Shown here in pieces: positions 7,248 to 14,126 of a DNA stretch of 14,126 nt. The stretch spans positions 1-14,126 of the forward strand of contig CAMYNE010000017.1 in NCBI GenBank assembly GCA_947259675.1. Reading direction: 5' to 3'. The notes below the pieces were generated by a model. That model had not been told where the DNA came from, searched no databases, and worked only from the letters and a program-made list of their open reading frames with translations. The stretch's first letter is position 1. Each line of letters begins with the position of its first letter. A program made the translations under genes and the position numbers. The DNA comes from an uncultured Pirellulaceae bacterium. Lineage in GTDB: Bacteria > Planctomycetota > Planctomycetia > Pirellulales > Pirellulaceae.

Positions 7248-9038
7248 TTAACGGAAACCACCATCATCGTCACTGCTGCCATCGGGCAAAAAATCCCGAA
7301 TCGCAGCTTGACGAGCTGCCAAATCGCCAGCCAATAACGCGTTTCCCGCACCCTCGCCGAGTATCGTATCGAGTGCCTGACTCGCTAACTCTGAATCAAC
7401 CATCTCCATTCGACGAAACGCCAAGATCTCGATTGCAACGGGCAACGGATCGGAATGTGATCTGCTCATCAAATCGTTGATCCGCTGTGTTACATGTTCA
7501 GGTTTGAGATTTTCGGGAAGCGGTTGTGCTTTAAACTTCTGGTCAAGCATTTCCTTGAACAAACCATCCAGTGCCAACGCTACTGGATCCGTCTTTTCGC
7601 TCGAACTTCGCTCCCGGGCCTTCGCGACGGTGTCGGAGGCTAAGTTGCGACTCTTGAAGACCTCTTCTTCAGTGTGAACGTTGATCACTTTGATTACTGC
7701 TGTGCCTTTCGGATTGCGGCCAGATGTAACTCGAGTGCTAAACATCAATAGTCCATCGAGTCCCATCTCTTTTGCACGCTGTAGCAGATCGGATTTACTG
7801 CCTTCACCTAATAACATGACACCGGGAACCAAAGTGCCTGTCTGACTTGGATCAGGATCCGCCGCGGCAGAACTACCATTCACTCTCTCTAATCGATGTC
7901 CAATCCTGTTGCTGCTCGACCCTGCTGCACCGGTCGTTCCGCCGCCGGCGCCTGCACCAAGGACGTCACCACCTCCGCCACCGCCACCGCCACCGGCTGG
8001 CCCAATGCTTCGTCCGCGACCTGTATTCGAAGTCGTCGTCGCGGAAACAGGTTCATCATCCGTCAGATATTCTTTGCCAAGGTCTTTTAACAATTCGCCA
8101 TAAAACGCATCATCGTGCAACCGCCGCGATTCCAATCGAGTCAACAAACGATCGCCAAAATCGCCCGTGTAATACAGCAAGAATCCCTCATTCTGCGATG
8201 TGTCAACGTTCGCGTACGGGGAGTCCTCTGTTCCCGTGGAACCTCCGCCACCCCCGCCAGATGTTCCGATTCCACCCCCTCTTCCACTGCTGGCCGGTGA
8301 GGAAGAGTTTGCAAGCCTGACATTTTCTGGATCACCAATCACTGGTGGCTTTCCTTCAAAACTTTTCGGTGGTGCGTAAGCGACGCCAACGCCCCAACGC
8401 AAAGCAATCTTGGGTTGGTTAATTCCAGAATACCAGTTGATTGAATATTTGGCGGACGCATCTGGGTCAGTCAAAACATGAGCGTAAAGATACTTGAAAC
8501 CATCCGCTTCATTTCGATCACGAAACGCAGCAATCGCATCACTCAAATACCCTTCGGGCCCCTGCTCTTCGACTTCCGTCTCTTCCTCCGTCGCGAGATC
8601 AGAATCAACGCCACCAGCATCGGTTTCGCCGCCGGTCAGACCGACTTCATCGAGTTCGGCCGGATTTTGGAAATCTGGTACTAGCCCTCCGCCAAAACCA
8701 TTTTGACTGAAACTGGCTGCCATCTGAGGAAACAGCCCGTTGTTCAAGCCACCTTCAATATTTGAAACGGTCGAGATATTGGGAAGCGAGGATCCGTCTG
8801 CGTTGTTATTTCTCCGGTTGCGCATAGCGTCCAGCGGGTCTTCCGCGTCAACAGCACCGCCACCACCGAGTGCAATTTGTGGCTTGTTACCTTGGTAGGG
8901 AACGTTGCGCGGATTCACCGGTTTCGACGCGGTTTCTTCTACATTTGGATCGTTACATCCGCAAACAACAACGGCAAGACATAAACACACACACATGAAC
9001 GCACGCAAAATTTTCGTGCCGAAGGAATCGCAAGTCAT
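7248..9038 (-). CDS. Large glycine-rich lipoprotein of unknown function
   Basis: This encodes 596 residues from the ATG at 9038, which has GAGG five bases upstream. It opens with a lipoprotein signal (LRAFMCVCLCLAVVVCGC, acylated Cys28). The frame is open to 9218, but the 60 extra residues would bury the signal. Residues 125-160 are acidic (EEETEVEEQGPEGYLSDAI). Residues 165-240 and 275-325 look folded (KYLYAHVLTDP, NWYSGINQPKIALRWGVGVAY, FLLYYTGDFGDRLLTRL). They are separated by Gly/Ser tracts at about 250-270 and 340-375, the latter with nine Gly in a row. Residues 405-525 form an alpha/beta block (LVPGVMLLGEGSKSDLL, DGLLMFSTRVTSG, AVIKVINVHTEEEVF), and 545-590 are helical. I do not recognise the family. 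The signal points to an envelope location, and the Gly tracts look like flexible linkers. It ends at a strong terminator. Confidence 0.85.
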   Translation of the reverse strand: MTCDSFGTKILRAFMCVCLCLAVVVCGCNDPNVEETASKPVNPRNVPYQGNKPQIALGGGGAVDAEDPLDAMRNRRNNNADGSSLPNISTVSNIEGGLNNGLFPQMAASFSQNGFGGGLVPDFQNPAELDEVGLTGGETDAGGVDSDLATEEETEVEEQGPEGYLSDAIAAFRDRNEADGFKYLYAHVLTDPDASAKYSINWYSGINQPKIALRWGVGVAYAPPKSFEGKPPVIGDPENVRLANSSSPASSGRGGGIGTSGGGGGGSTGTEDSPYANVDTSQNEGFLLYYTGDFGDRLLTRLESRRLHDDAFYGELLKDLGKEYLTDDEPVSATTTSNTGRGRSIGPAGGGGGGGGGDVLGAGAGGGTTGAAGSSSNRIGHRLERVNGSSAAADPDPSQTGTLVPGVMLLGEGSKSDLLQRAKEMGLDGLLMFSTRVTSGRNPKGTAVIKVINVHTEEEVFKSRNLASDTVAKARERSSSEKTDPVALALDGLFKEMLDQKFKAQPLPENLKPEHVTQRINDLMSRSHSDPLPVAIEILAFRRMEMVDSELASQALDTILGEGAGNALLAGDLAARQAAIRDFLPDGSSDDDGGFR

Positions 9039-9043
9039 GACAA

Positions 9044-9047
9044 CCTC
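9044..9047 (-). promoter_or_regulatory. Ribosome binding site of the glycine-rich lipoprotein
   Basis: The minus strand has GAGG five bases before the ATG at 9038, supporting that start over the longer open frame reaching 9218. Confidence 0.65.
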
Positions 9048-9184
9048 AGAATTCAAAGACAAAACATGCCCCGGGACCGCATTCTGCGGCGTTTCCATTG
9101 TATGAAGCGGAAGGAATAAACGCCACCCAAACCAAGCATCTAATGGCTTTTTTGACGAACCATCATTCTCACGATTTGCTTCAG

Positions 9185-9442
9185 TTATGACCGGTCCACG
9201 CGGTTTTCTGACTCCCACCGATTAGGCAAGTCATTTTCGTCAGTTTGGTTTCCAAATAGCAATTCAGATTCCAATTCGTCCTACAAGGCGTCAGTTTCTG
9301 CATCAGCTGCAAATGAAGAGCCTTGACTTTGCAGTTTTTCCTGAAATCTCGCGTCGTAAGTACCCAGATCACATCCGGAATACGTGGCAACGAGTGAAAC
9401 GCAGAATAGTCCAGCAAGAATCGAAATAATGAGCTTTTTCAA
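9185..9442 (-). pseudogene. Small lipoprotein gene apparently interrupted by an in-frame amber codon
   Basis: A TTG start at 9442 with TCAGG seven bases upstream opens a 53-codon frame ending at TAG (9281-9283). It begins KKLIISILAGLFCVSLVA and continues TYSGCDLGTYDARFQEKLQ, a textbook lipoprotein signal with acylated Cys24. After the TAG the same frame stays open for 31 more codons to a TAA at 9185-9187. Those codons give an acidic, protein-like tail (DELESELLFGNQTDENDLP). This suggests one gene of about 85 codons with a premature stop, although a genuine 53-residue lipoprotein at 9281-9442 is also possible. The gene is minus-strand and 242 bp upstream of the large lipoprotein, perhaps in the same transcript. 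The function is not recognised. I am confident that the signal-peptide part is coding, and less sure that the tail is. Confidence 0.6.
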
Positions 9443-9449
9443 GGTTTTA

Positions 9450-9455
9450 CCTGAC
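9450..9455 (-). promoter_or_regulatory. Ribosome binding site of the small lipoprotein
   Basis: GTCAGG on the minus strand ends seven bases before the TTG at 9442. The KK-hydrophobic-SGC order after that TTG confirms the choice of this non-ATG start. Confidence 0.55.
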
Positions 9456-9491
9456 AAATAACGGCATCGGACTCATGACGGCGGCCTCACT

Positions 9492-9623
9492 TCATTTTAC
9501 TCGAAATCTGGTGCGCGGGAACTGATATGCGAGCCCCAGCAGCATGCGGGATTCCAGCGCGGCCCAGTAATACCCCGGTTCGGTACGAACATTCACCAAG
9601 CTGAGATCGTGGTTTATCGGCAT
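9492..9623 (-). CDS. Possible 43-residue ORF, or C-terminal remnant of a beta-barrel-like protein
   Basis: The ATG at 9623 is preceded by GAAGAGG at a spacing of five bases, an excellent ribosome binding site. The frame runs 43 codons to a TGA at 9492. The product starts MPINHDLSLVNVRTEPGYYW and continues ESRMLLGLAYQF. That alternating pattern with an aromatic end resembles the last strand of an outer-membrane barrel. There is no signal peptide. The frame is also open upstream for 20 codons (VAFCIAKSWLAVF) to a TGA, so it may be the tail of a decayed longer gene. The small lipoprotein starts 49 bp downstream on the same strand. No family is recognised, and a chance ORF cannot be excluded. Confidence 0.35.
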   Translation of the reverse strand: MPINHDLSLVNVRTEPGYYWAALESRMLLGLAYQFPRTRFRVK

Positions 9624-9783
9624 ATTAACCTCTTCAAATACAGCCAGCCAACTTTTCGCAATACAAAAAGCGACGCTGCCGCGTCACGGTCCAATATTAA
9701 TCAAGACCGCATTAGCGTTATCATTATTGATACGGATCCGATCCGCCAATATCCTTACAGGAGAATTTCAATCTGATTCGTTC
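9624..9783. other. Non-coding stretch between divergent units
   Basis: This AT-richer gap separates the leftward lipoprotein unit from the rightward S41-like gene. It must carry the promoters for both directions. A TTGATA at 9727-9732 and an AATATC about 15 bases later are a possible but weak promoter pair for the rightward gene. A second AGGAG near 9759-9763 precedes no good start codon. No repeats or RNA genes were seen. Confidence 0.3.
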
Positions 9784-9788
9784 AGGAG
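9784..9788 (+). promoter_or_regulatory. Ribosome binding site of the S41-like gene
   Basis: AGGAG lies seven bases before the ATG at 9796, which directly opens a signal peptide. This start is preferred to the in-frame ATG at 9727. Confidence 0.7.
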
Positions 9789-9795
9789 ACCGGTC

Positions 9796-11250
9796 ATGAG
9801 ATCGCGCTTCAGTCAATTGGCTTTGTTGCTGCAAACAACCATATTTTTTGTTTCGCTGCCCCTCGTGGTAATCATCAGCGCGGGAGAAGTGCCCGATAAC
9901 AATTCTGACGATGCCGAATTCGCATCGGCGTGGCAGGCAATCGATGCCGTCGCCAATCAGTTGATCGCAGAACACATCAATCCTCCGACCCGTCAACAAA
10001 TGATGATGTCGGCGTGCCGAGGTCTTTTTATTGCCGACAATATCCTGCCGCCGCGCGACCTAAGTTTGGCGTTTTCAAACTGTTTGAACGATCAGGATTT
10101 CCAAAAGGCACTTCAGAAATATTGGGACGAACGGACGGCGGCGACCAAACTCAAACCTGAACAACTGCAGAGATTCGCTGTTAGCTCAATGCTTTATGAC
10201 TGCGATCCGGGAATTCAATATGTCAGCCCAAAAGATTATCTGGTGCAAAAGCAACTTACCGAAAACCAATACGTTGGAATCGGAATTCAGCTTTCTCGAA
10301 CTGACGACGGATGGGTCAAGATCACCAAACCGTTCTACGGGGGAGCAGCCCACAAGGCGGGCGCACGGGTTGGCGACCTGATCGTCACCATCAATGGCGA
10401 GTCCATACAAGGACGCGATTTTCGCGAAGTGATAGATCTCTTGCGAGGCCCAAAGGGCTCGCAACTTGACGTCGGCTTGCGACACGAATCAGAACAAACA
10501 GTGCGGGCCAAAACGATGACTCGCGATGTCATTCCTTTGCCTTCGATCGTTGGTCGCGAGCAAAATCAAAATGACGGAACGTGGAAGATCGCGATGCCGT
10601 CACATGCTGACATCGCACACTTAAAATTCGAATCCATCGTCGGTAGCACAGCGGCCGAAATGATGGAAATGGCCAGGCAAGTTGAAAAAGGAAATTTCAC
10701 GGGCGTGATTTTGGATTTTCGAGGCCAAAACGGCCGGACTCAAATTCAAATTCATCACGCAATCATGCTCATCGACACTCTCATCAGCAGCCAAAAAATT
10801 GGCGACATCATGACGCCGGATGGTTCCAGAGAAATTACAACTCAAGCGGATTCGATTCTAAACGATTTGCCAATGGTCATACTTTCCGATCAAGTGGTTC
10901 CCGGTCCTCTTTTTATGGTTCTCTCGTCATTGGCCAACCGGGATCTAACATTGCTCGTTGGTTCAGACGTGCAGTCGAATGGGATGTGCCGAAAGTCCGT
11001 CGAACTTGAGAATCAACTGGGGGCACTGAATGGCGTCTCATTTGCCTTGGTTTATCCCCATGAAAATGCAACGAATGCAGGCGTCATTAGGGGTCACGAC
11101 CAGGACGTGATGCCGATAGAAATTGCTCAACTTGCACCGAGATTCCTGTTGCGCCCTCAGGTTCAAATGGATCAGTCAGAAACGGGGCAGCAAGGCCTGC
11201 TCAAAACTGCGGTTGAGGCATTACGCAGTCTAACCACGAATGCTGGATAA
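9796..11250 (+). CDS. PDZ and S41 (C-terminal processing peptidase-like) protein, catalytic residues missing
   Basis: This encodes 484 residues. Residues 1-29 are a signal peptide or anchor (QLALLLQTTIFFVSLPLVVII), so it works outside the cytoplasm. Residues 40-155 are helical, and YDCDPGIQYVSPKDY matches the strand before the PDZ domain in CtpA-type proteases. The PDZ domain spans about 158-235 (YVGIGIQLSRTDDGWVKI, AHKAGARVGDLIVTINGESI, DLLRGPKGSQ). The S41 core follows: AHLKFESIVG, then VILDFRGQNG in place of the usual LDLRxNPGG. The usual SASASE segment reads VVPGPL (367-372), so the nucleophile Ser is Pro369. The usual FGKG reads QSNG (393-396), so the general-base Lys is Asn395. It is therefore predicted to be proteolytically inactive and may act as a binding or adaptor protein. 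The frame is intact throughout. A single-pass membrane protein follows 88 bp downstream. Confidence 0.85.
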   Translation: MRSRFSQLALLLQTTIFFVSLPLVVIISAGEVPDNNSDDAEFASAWQAIDAVANQLIAEHINPPTRQQMMMSACRGLFIADNILPPRDLSLAFSNCLNDQDFQKALQKYWDERTAATKLKPEQLQRFAVSSMLYDCDPGIQYVSPKDYLVQKQLTENQYVGIGIQLSRTDDGWVKITKPFYGGAAHKAGARVGDLIVTINGESIQGRDFREVIDLLRGPKGSQLDVGLRHESEQTVRAKTMTRDVIPLPSIVGREQNQNDGTWKIAMPSHADIAHLKFESIVGSTAAEMMEMARQVEKGNFTGVILDFRGQNGRTQIQIHHAIMLIDTLISSQKIGDIMTPDGSREITTQADSILNDLPMVILSDQVVPGPLFMVLSSLANRDLTLLVGSDVQSNGMCRKSVELENQLGALNGVSFALVYPHENATNAGVIRGHDQDVMPIEIAQLAPRFLLRPQVQMDQSETGQQGLLKTAVEALRSLTTNAG

Positions 11251-11325
11251 GCCGCCATTGTGATCAACCGATTGAAAGCTGATCCGCCGCACAATTGCAA
11301 AGCCCTTTGGTTAACCATTCAGCAC

Positions 11326-11331
11326 GGTGGA
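11326..11331 (+). promoter_or_regulatory. Ribosome binding site favouring a TTG start
   Basis: GGTGGA ends seven bases before the TTG at 11339. The alternative GTG at 11327 lies inside this motif and has no upstream binding site of its own. Confidence 0.5.
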
Positions 11332-11338
11332 ATCGCGT

Positions 11339-12124
11339 TTGAACAAATCAATTACCGAAACCGACTCAGCCGTTTTGTCTGATGACCAATCCAAACGACA
11401 ACAACGCCAGCGACCCAACAACAATCCGTCGTGGTTTGGTATTTTTGCGTGGTACGCCGCCCGAGTCCTCTTTGTAACAATGATCGTTATCGGACTCCTT
11501 GGCTGGTACGTCTATAACTCGGCTCAACGGGCTCCGGAGTTTTATCAAACTGCAATTACTTTGCCGCCCGATGAGTTGGAAAATGAAGGAAAAGAGTTTG
11601 AGTCGCGGGTCTTTGAACTGCAAAATTCGGCTTACGAAAAGGGACGATGGCAGGCGACATTTACCGAATTGCAGGTGAACGGCTGGCTCGGCTCTGATCT
11701 TCCCGAAAAGTTTCCAGATGTTATCCCCCGGGGGATGTCAAATCCGCGGATCGCCATCGAAAACGACGTGATTAAACTCGCTTTCAAATTTAACTCACGC
11801 CGTCTCAAGGGTTACGTCGTTGCGAAGTGCGACGCGTTTTGTTGTGAAGAGCAAAACCAGGTTGCAATTCGGATCAGAAGTGCAAAAGCTGGAGTGGCTC
11901 CTTTACCGATTAGCGTTTGCGCCGATTCAATCACGCGGGCTCTCCGCAAAACCGGGACGACAACGACATGGACCGAAATTGACGGTGACCCTGTGGCACT
12001 GATTACGCTGCCGGATGATCTAACGAATAGCGAAGATCGACGAATTGAACTGGAGTCCATTCAACTTCAGGATGGAAAAATGGTCTTAAGTGGCGTTACG
12101 GTTGCCATAGAGTTGCAAAAATAA
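11339..12124 (+). CDS. Single-pass membrane protein of unknown function
   Basis: This encodes 261 residues from the TTG at 11339 (265 from the GTG at 11327). Residues 1-32 are polar and cytoplasm-like, with a Gln/Arg/Asn-rich run (KRQQRQRPNNNP). One membrane segment spans about 36-58 (AARVLFVTMIVIGLLGWYV). The remaining 200 residues should be periplasmic and look folded, with WQATFTELQVNGWLGSDLPEKFP, a strand-rich middle (PRIAIENDVIKLAFKF) and VAIRIRSAKAGVAPLPISV. I recognise no enzyme motif. The type-II anchor and the position 88 bp after the S41-like gene on the same strand suggest a shared transcript and an envelope role, but this is inference. Confidence 0.75.
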   Translation: MNKSITETDSAVLSDDQSKRQQRQRPNNNPSWFGIFAWYAARVLFVTMIVIGLLGWYVYNSAQRAPEFYQTAITLPPDELENEGKEFESRVFELQNSAYEKGRWQATFTELQVNGWLGSDLPEKFPDVIPRGMSNPRIAIENDVIKLAFKFNSRRLKGYVVAKCDAFCCEEQNQVAIRIRSAKAGVAPLPISVCADSITRALRKTGTTTTWTEIDGDPVALITLPDDLTNSEDRRIELESIQLQDGKMVLSGVTVAIELQK

Positions 12125-12151
12125 ACGATGAGATACCGGTTTTAATCGTTT
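12123..12151. terminator. Weak candidate bidirectional terminator between convergent genes
   Basis: AAACGAT at 12123-12129 and ATCGTTT at 12145-12151 are inverted around a 15-base loop that contains a T-run. The left arm overlaps the stop codon of the gene ending at 12124. The stem is short and AT-rich, so this is a weak call. The 82-bp gap to the convergent gene holds nothing else. Confidence 0.25.
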
Positions 12152-12206
12152 CCAGCAACAGAACAATCGCGGCGCAAGTCAAACATCATAGAACCGTGCA
12201 AAACAA

Positions 12207-12602
12207 CTACTGTTCTTCGATTAAGACTTCGAATTCCTCACCTCTTATTCTTCGCAAGTTCACCAACCATTTGCCTCCGGGTAGATCAAGACTTACCTGC
12301 GTTAGATCCGGACTACTTGAGATCCACTCAACCTCGCCTTCCAACTGACGCTCGACCAAGCCTCGACCATTTGACAACGGTCCTTCGAAACTTAGAAAGG
12401 CGCGGCGGTGATCTTCAAGTCGCAACGCTTTGATCTTTTGTCTGGCGATGGGTTGAGATTCCAAGGCCCATGTCACTAGAGTTCGTACGTCATCTGGTTC
12501 ATCTACTCCACCAGATTTCGGTCTTTCCAGCAACAAATCCCAGTGATTTTTGCGGTCCCCGGAGTCGGACGTGACATGATAAAGCACAACGAAACGTGGC
12601 AT
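12207..12602 (-). CDS. Stand-alone LigD 3'-phosphoesterase-like domain protein
   Basis: This encodes 131 residues and is made almost entirely of one domain resembling the N-terminal 3'-phosphoesterase module of the bacterial end-joining ligase LigD. The matching pattern is RFVVLYH (His9), HWDLLLE (His20, Asp22), TWAL, LEDHRRAFLSFEG (His65), then GPLSNGRGLV. In LigD the two early His and the Asp bind the metal, and these are kept. The Arg two residues after that Asp is Leu24 here, and the Tyr of the DHPLxY motif is Phe69, so catalysis may differ or be weak. Between His9 and His20 the loop is longer than in LigD. No Ku, ligase or primase domain is nearby, so a role in DNA-end repair is only a family-based guess. 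It is transcribed divergently from the dihydrouridine synthase, with starts 104 bp apart. Confidence 0.72.
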   Translation of the reverse strand: MPRFVVLYHVTSDSGDRKNHWDLLLERPKSGGVDEPDDVRTLVTWALESQPIARQKIKALRLEDHRRAFLSFEGPLSNGRGLVERQLEGEVEWISSSPDLTQVSLDLPGGKWLVNLRRIRGEEFEVLIEEQ

Positions 12603-12706
12603 CTAAGTCGTGTCTCCCGACAAGTCGTGGAATCCAGAACACCTGGACCCGATGAAACTGGCAAAAAGCTATTGGCGCTTACACAAATGTTCAACAAGAT
12701 ACGTTT

Positions 12707-13762
12707 ATGAGCGTTTCAGTTGAACAGAACTCCAAATACATCATACCTGGCGTGAAGCCGTTGCAAATCGGCGACGTCGTGATTGATCCGCCAATCCTTC
12801 AGGCACCCATGGCCGGGTTTACGAACTACGCATTTCGCCAGATCGTGCGCGAATATGGAGGTGCCGGTCTTCAGGCCACGGAGATGGTCAACGCTCGAGG
12901 ATTCGCCTGGCTTGACGAACATGACGCAGAACACCCGGATCGGCTTTGGGGTGTACGCGACGAACCTCGACCACTGGCCGTGCAGATTTGGGATAATGAC
13001 CCGCAAACGATGGCGAGTGTCGGCCGACGTCTTGTCGAAGAATACAACGTCAGTATTGTCGACATCAATTTTGGCTGTCCGGTCAAGCAAGTGACCGACA
13101 AAGCAAAAAGCGGAAGCTACTTGCTCAAAAATCCCGACCTTATGGGAAAGATAATTGAGAATCTCGTGGAAGCGTGTTTGCCGACGCCCGTTACCGCAAA
13201 AATTCGACTGGGCTGTACTCGCGACAAAATGAACGCCATCGAAATCGCCCAGGTTGTTGAAGCAGCTGGAGCAAAAGCGCTTACCGTACATGGTCGCACG
13301 GCTCAAGATATGTTCAAAGGACAGGCTAATTGGCAACAAATCGCGGACATCAGGCCGCACTTGAAGAGGATCCCATTGATTGGCAACGGCGATCTGGACT
13401 CGGCCGCTAAAGTCGTCGATGTTTTTCGAGAATACGACATCGATGGCGTCATGATTGCCCGCGCCTGCTTAGGACGCCCATGGTTGTTTGCACAGGCGGC
13501 TGCAGCGTTGCGCGGTGATCCTGTGCCGCTCGATCCAAGTCTCGAAGAACAGCGGGATTGCATGTTGCGACACTACGATCTGGTGGTCAAGCGATTTGGG
13601 GAATCGAAGGGATCGCAGTTGATGCGCAAATATGCATGTTGTTACGCGCAAGGTCGTTACGGGGCGAGACATTTTCGAACCCATGTCGCCAAAGTCAAAA
13701 ATTCTGACGAGTTTTACTCCGTTGTCGACGAGTACTTTCCGCGCGAAAAGCCGGTAGAATAG
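12707..13762 (+). CDS. dusB: tRNA-dihydrouridine synthase (DusB-like)
   Basis: This is an FMN-dependent enzyme that reduces specific uridines to dihydrouridine in the D-loop of tRNA, in the cytoplasm, with NADPH as donor. The 351 residues are close to the usual family length. The TIM-barrel starts with LQAPMAGFTNYAFRQI, where APMAG binds FMN. It continues with AVQIWDNDPQTM and VDINFGCPVKQV, where Cys124 is the catalytic acid. TAKIRLGC (Lys165), LTVHGRTAQDMFKGQANW (His195), IPLIGNGDL (Asn227) and MIARACLGRPWLF complete the FMN and tRNA sites. The small helical domain follows from about 275. All key residues are intact. The ATG at 12707 has only a weak upstream binding site. The choice of DusB over other Dus subfamilies rests on overall motif spelling. 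Confidence 0.92.
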   Translation: MSVSVEQNSKYIIPGVKPLQIGDVVIDPPILQAPMAGFTNYAFRQIVREYGGAGLQATEMVNARGFAWLDEHDAEHPDRLWGVRDEPRPLAVQIWDNDPQTMASVGRRLVEEYNVSIVDINFGCPVKQVTDKAKSGSYLLKNPDLMGKIIENLVEACLPTPVTAKIRLGCTRDKMNAIEIAQVVEAAGAKALTVHGRTAQDMFKGQANWQQIADIRPHLKRIPLIGNGDLDSAAKVVDVFREYDIDGVMIARACLGRPWLFAQAAAALRGDPVPLDPSLEEQRDCMLRHYDLVVKRFGESKGSQLMRKYACCYAQGRYGARHFRTHVAKVKNSDEFYSVVDEYFPREKPVE

Positions 13763-13928
13763 CCGCCTTCTGCACAACGACAAAAAGATGTTGAAAATGA
13801 ACGCTGGAGATTTGCCCGTGCTCTGTCTTCTGCAGTTGCATAAAAGAGCGAAGACTTTCCGATACACATACGAGCGAACAGGATTAACTACCGCCAGACA
13901 CTTTTTGCTCCAGCCGAGTTAGAAACAA

Positions 13929-14126
13929 ATGCACAGAAATGATGCCCAACTAATCAATGAGTTGAACAACCGGGCCTGGGATTTAACGGACCAATGCCAA
14001 TCGCTGGAATTGGAAATGAAAATCAACACTTTCGAAGACGCATCCGGCGCAAGAGTCCAGGATTTTGGAGTCGGAAGAACGGGCACACTGTCGGGCGGGA
14101 TTTCGTTGGCGATGATTTGCTTGGCT
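13929..14126 (+). CDS. mch: Methenyl-tetrahydromethanopterin cyclohydrolase (partial, 3' truncated)
   Basis: The frame opens at the ATG at 13929 and runs through the window end (66 codons). Residues 8-66 match the N-terminus of Mch: LNNRAWDLTDQ, then ARVQDFGVGRTGTLSGGISLAMICLA, where family members have GARVIDxGV-x-GGLxAG. By family knowledge the enzyme interconverts methenyl- and formyl-tetrahydromethanopterin in the H4MPT-linked formaldehyde oxidation pathway, in the cytoplasm. The 166 bp between the dus stop and this start holds no strong promoter or terminator that I can name, and the ribosome binding site is weak. The assignment rests on a short N-terminal segment. Confidence 0.72.
   Translation, partial: MHRNDAQLINELNNRAWDLTDQCQSLELEMKINTFEDASGARVQDFGVGRTGTLSGGISLAMICLA

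Noticed and set aside
7896..8320. Several plus-strand Pro/Ala/Arg-rich ORFs
   Set aside because: They are antisense readings of the Gly-rich tracts of the lipoprotein. The composition is explained by GC-rich glycine codons.
9039..9218. 60-residue N-terminal extension of the glycine-rich lipoprotein
   Set aside because: It would place the lipoprotein signal internally, while the ATG at 9038 has its own ribosome binding site.
12716..13360. 214-codon minus-strand ORF
   Set aside because: It is antisense to the dihydrouridine synthase, which has all family motifs in the plus frame.
13797..13922. 41-codon plus-strand ORF between dus and mch
   Set aside because: There is no ribosome binding site, no recognisable residue pattern, and it ends just before mch. 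It is indistinguishable from chance.

Overview
The window looks like a chromosomal segment of a marine-type planctomycete (Pirellulales-like). The grounds are: GC content near 50 percent, long intergenic gaps, a VIT/von Willebrand factor A protein, a fused membrane/spermidine-synthase-like protein, a stand-alone LigD phosphoesterase-like domain, glycine-rich exported proteins, and the start of methenyl-tetrahydromethanopterin cyclohydrolase (mch), a C1 gene that planctomycetes share with methylotrophs and archaea. No database search was possible, so the taxon is an inference.

Layout. 1-111 is the 3' end of an unidentified gene. 263-2050 (+) is an outer-membrane TolC-like lipoprotein. It converges with a VIT/VWA protein at 2148-4418 (-), whose 3' end is made of eleven copies of a 7-bp tandem repeat. 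4419-4849 is non-coding and holds a perfect 9-bp hairpin and a 247-bp foldback element with inverted ends. 4850-6949 (-) is a polytopic membrane protein fused to a spermidine-synthase-like domain. A strong palindromic terminator at 7195-7222 closes the next leftward unit. That unit has a large glycine-rich lipoprotein (7248-9038), a small lipoprotein gene whose frame appears cut by an amber codon (9185-9442), and a possible 43-codon ORF (9492-9623). Rightward again, 9796-11250 encodes a PDZ/S41 protease-like protein that has lost its catalytic Ser and Lys, followed by a single-pass membrane protein (11339-12124). 12207-12602 (-) is a LigD 3'-phosphoesterase-like protein, divergent from a dihydrouridine synthase (12707-13762). 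The window ends inside mch (13929 onward).

No single coherent new system is evident. Most genes look like independent housekeeping or envelope functions. The most informative oddities are the heptamer repeat that forms the VWA protein's C-terminus, the catalytically dead S41 homologue, the interrupted small lipoprotein gene that had no annotated frame of its own, and the foldback element. No tRNA, rRNA, CRISPR array, integrase or transposase gene was seen.
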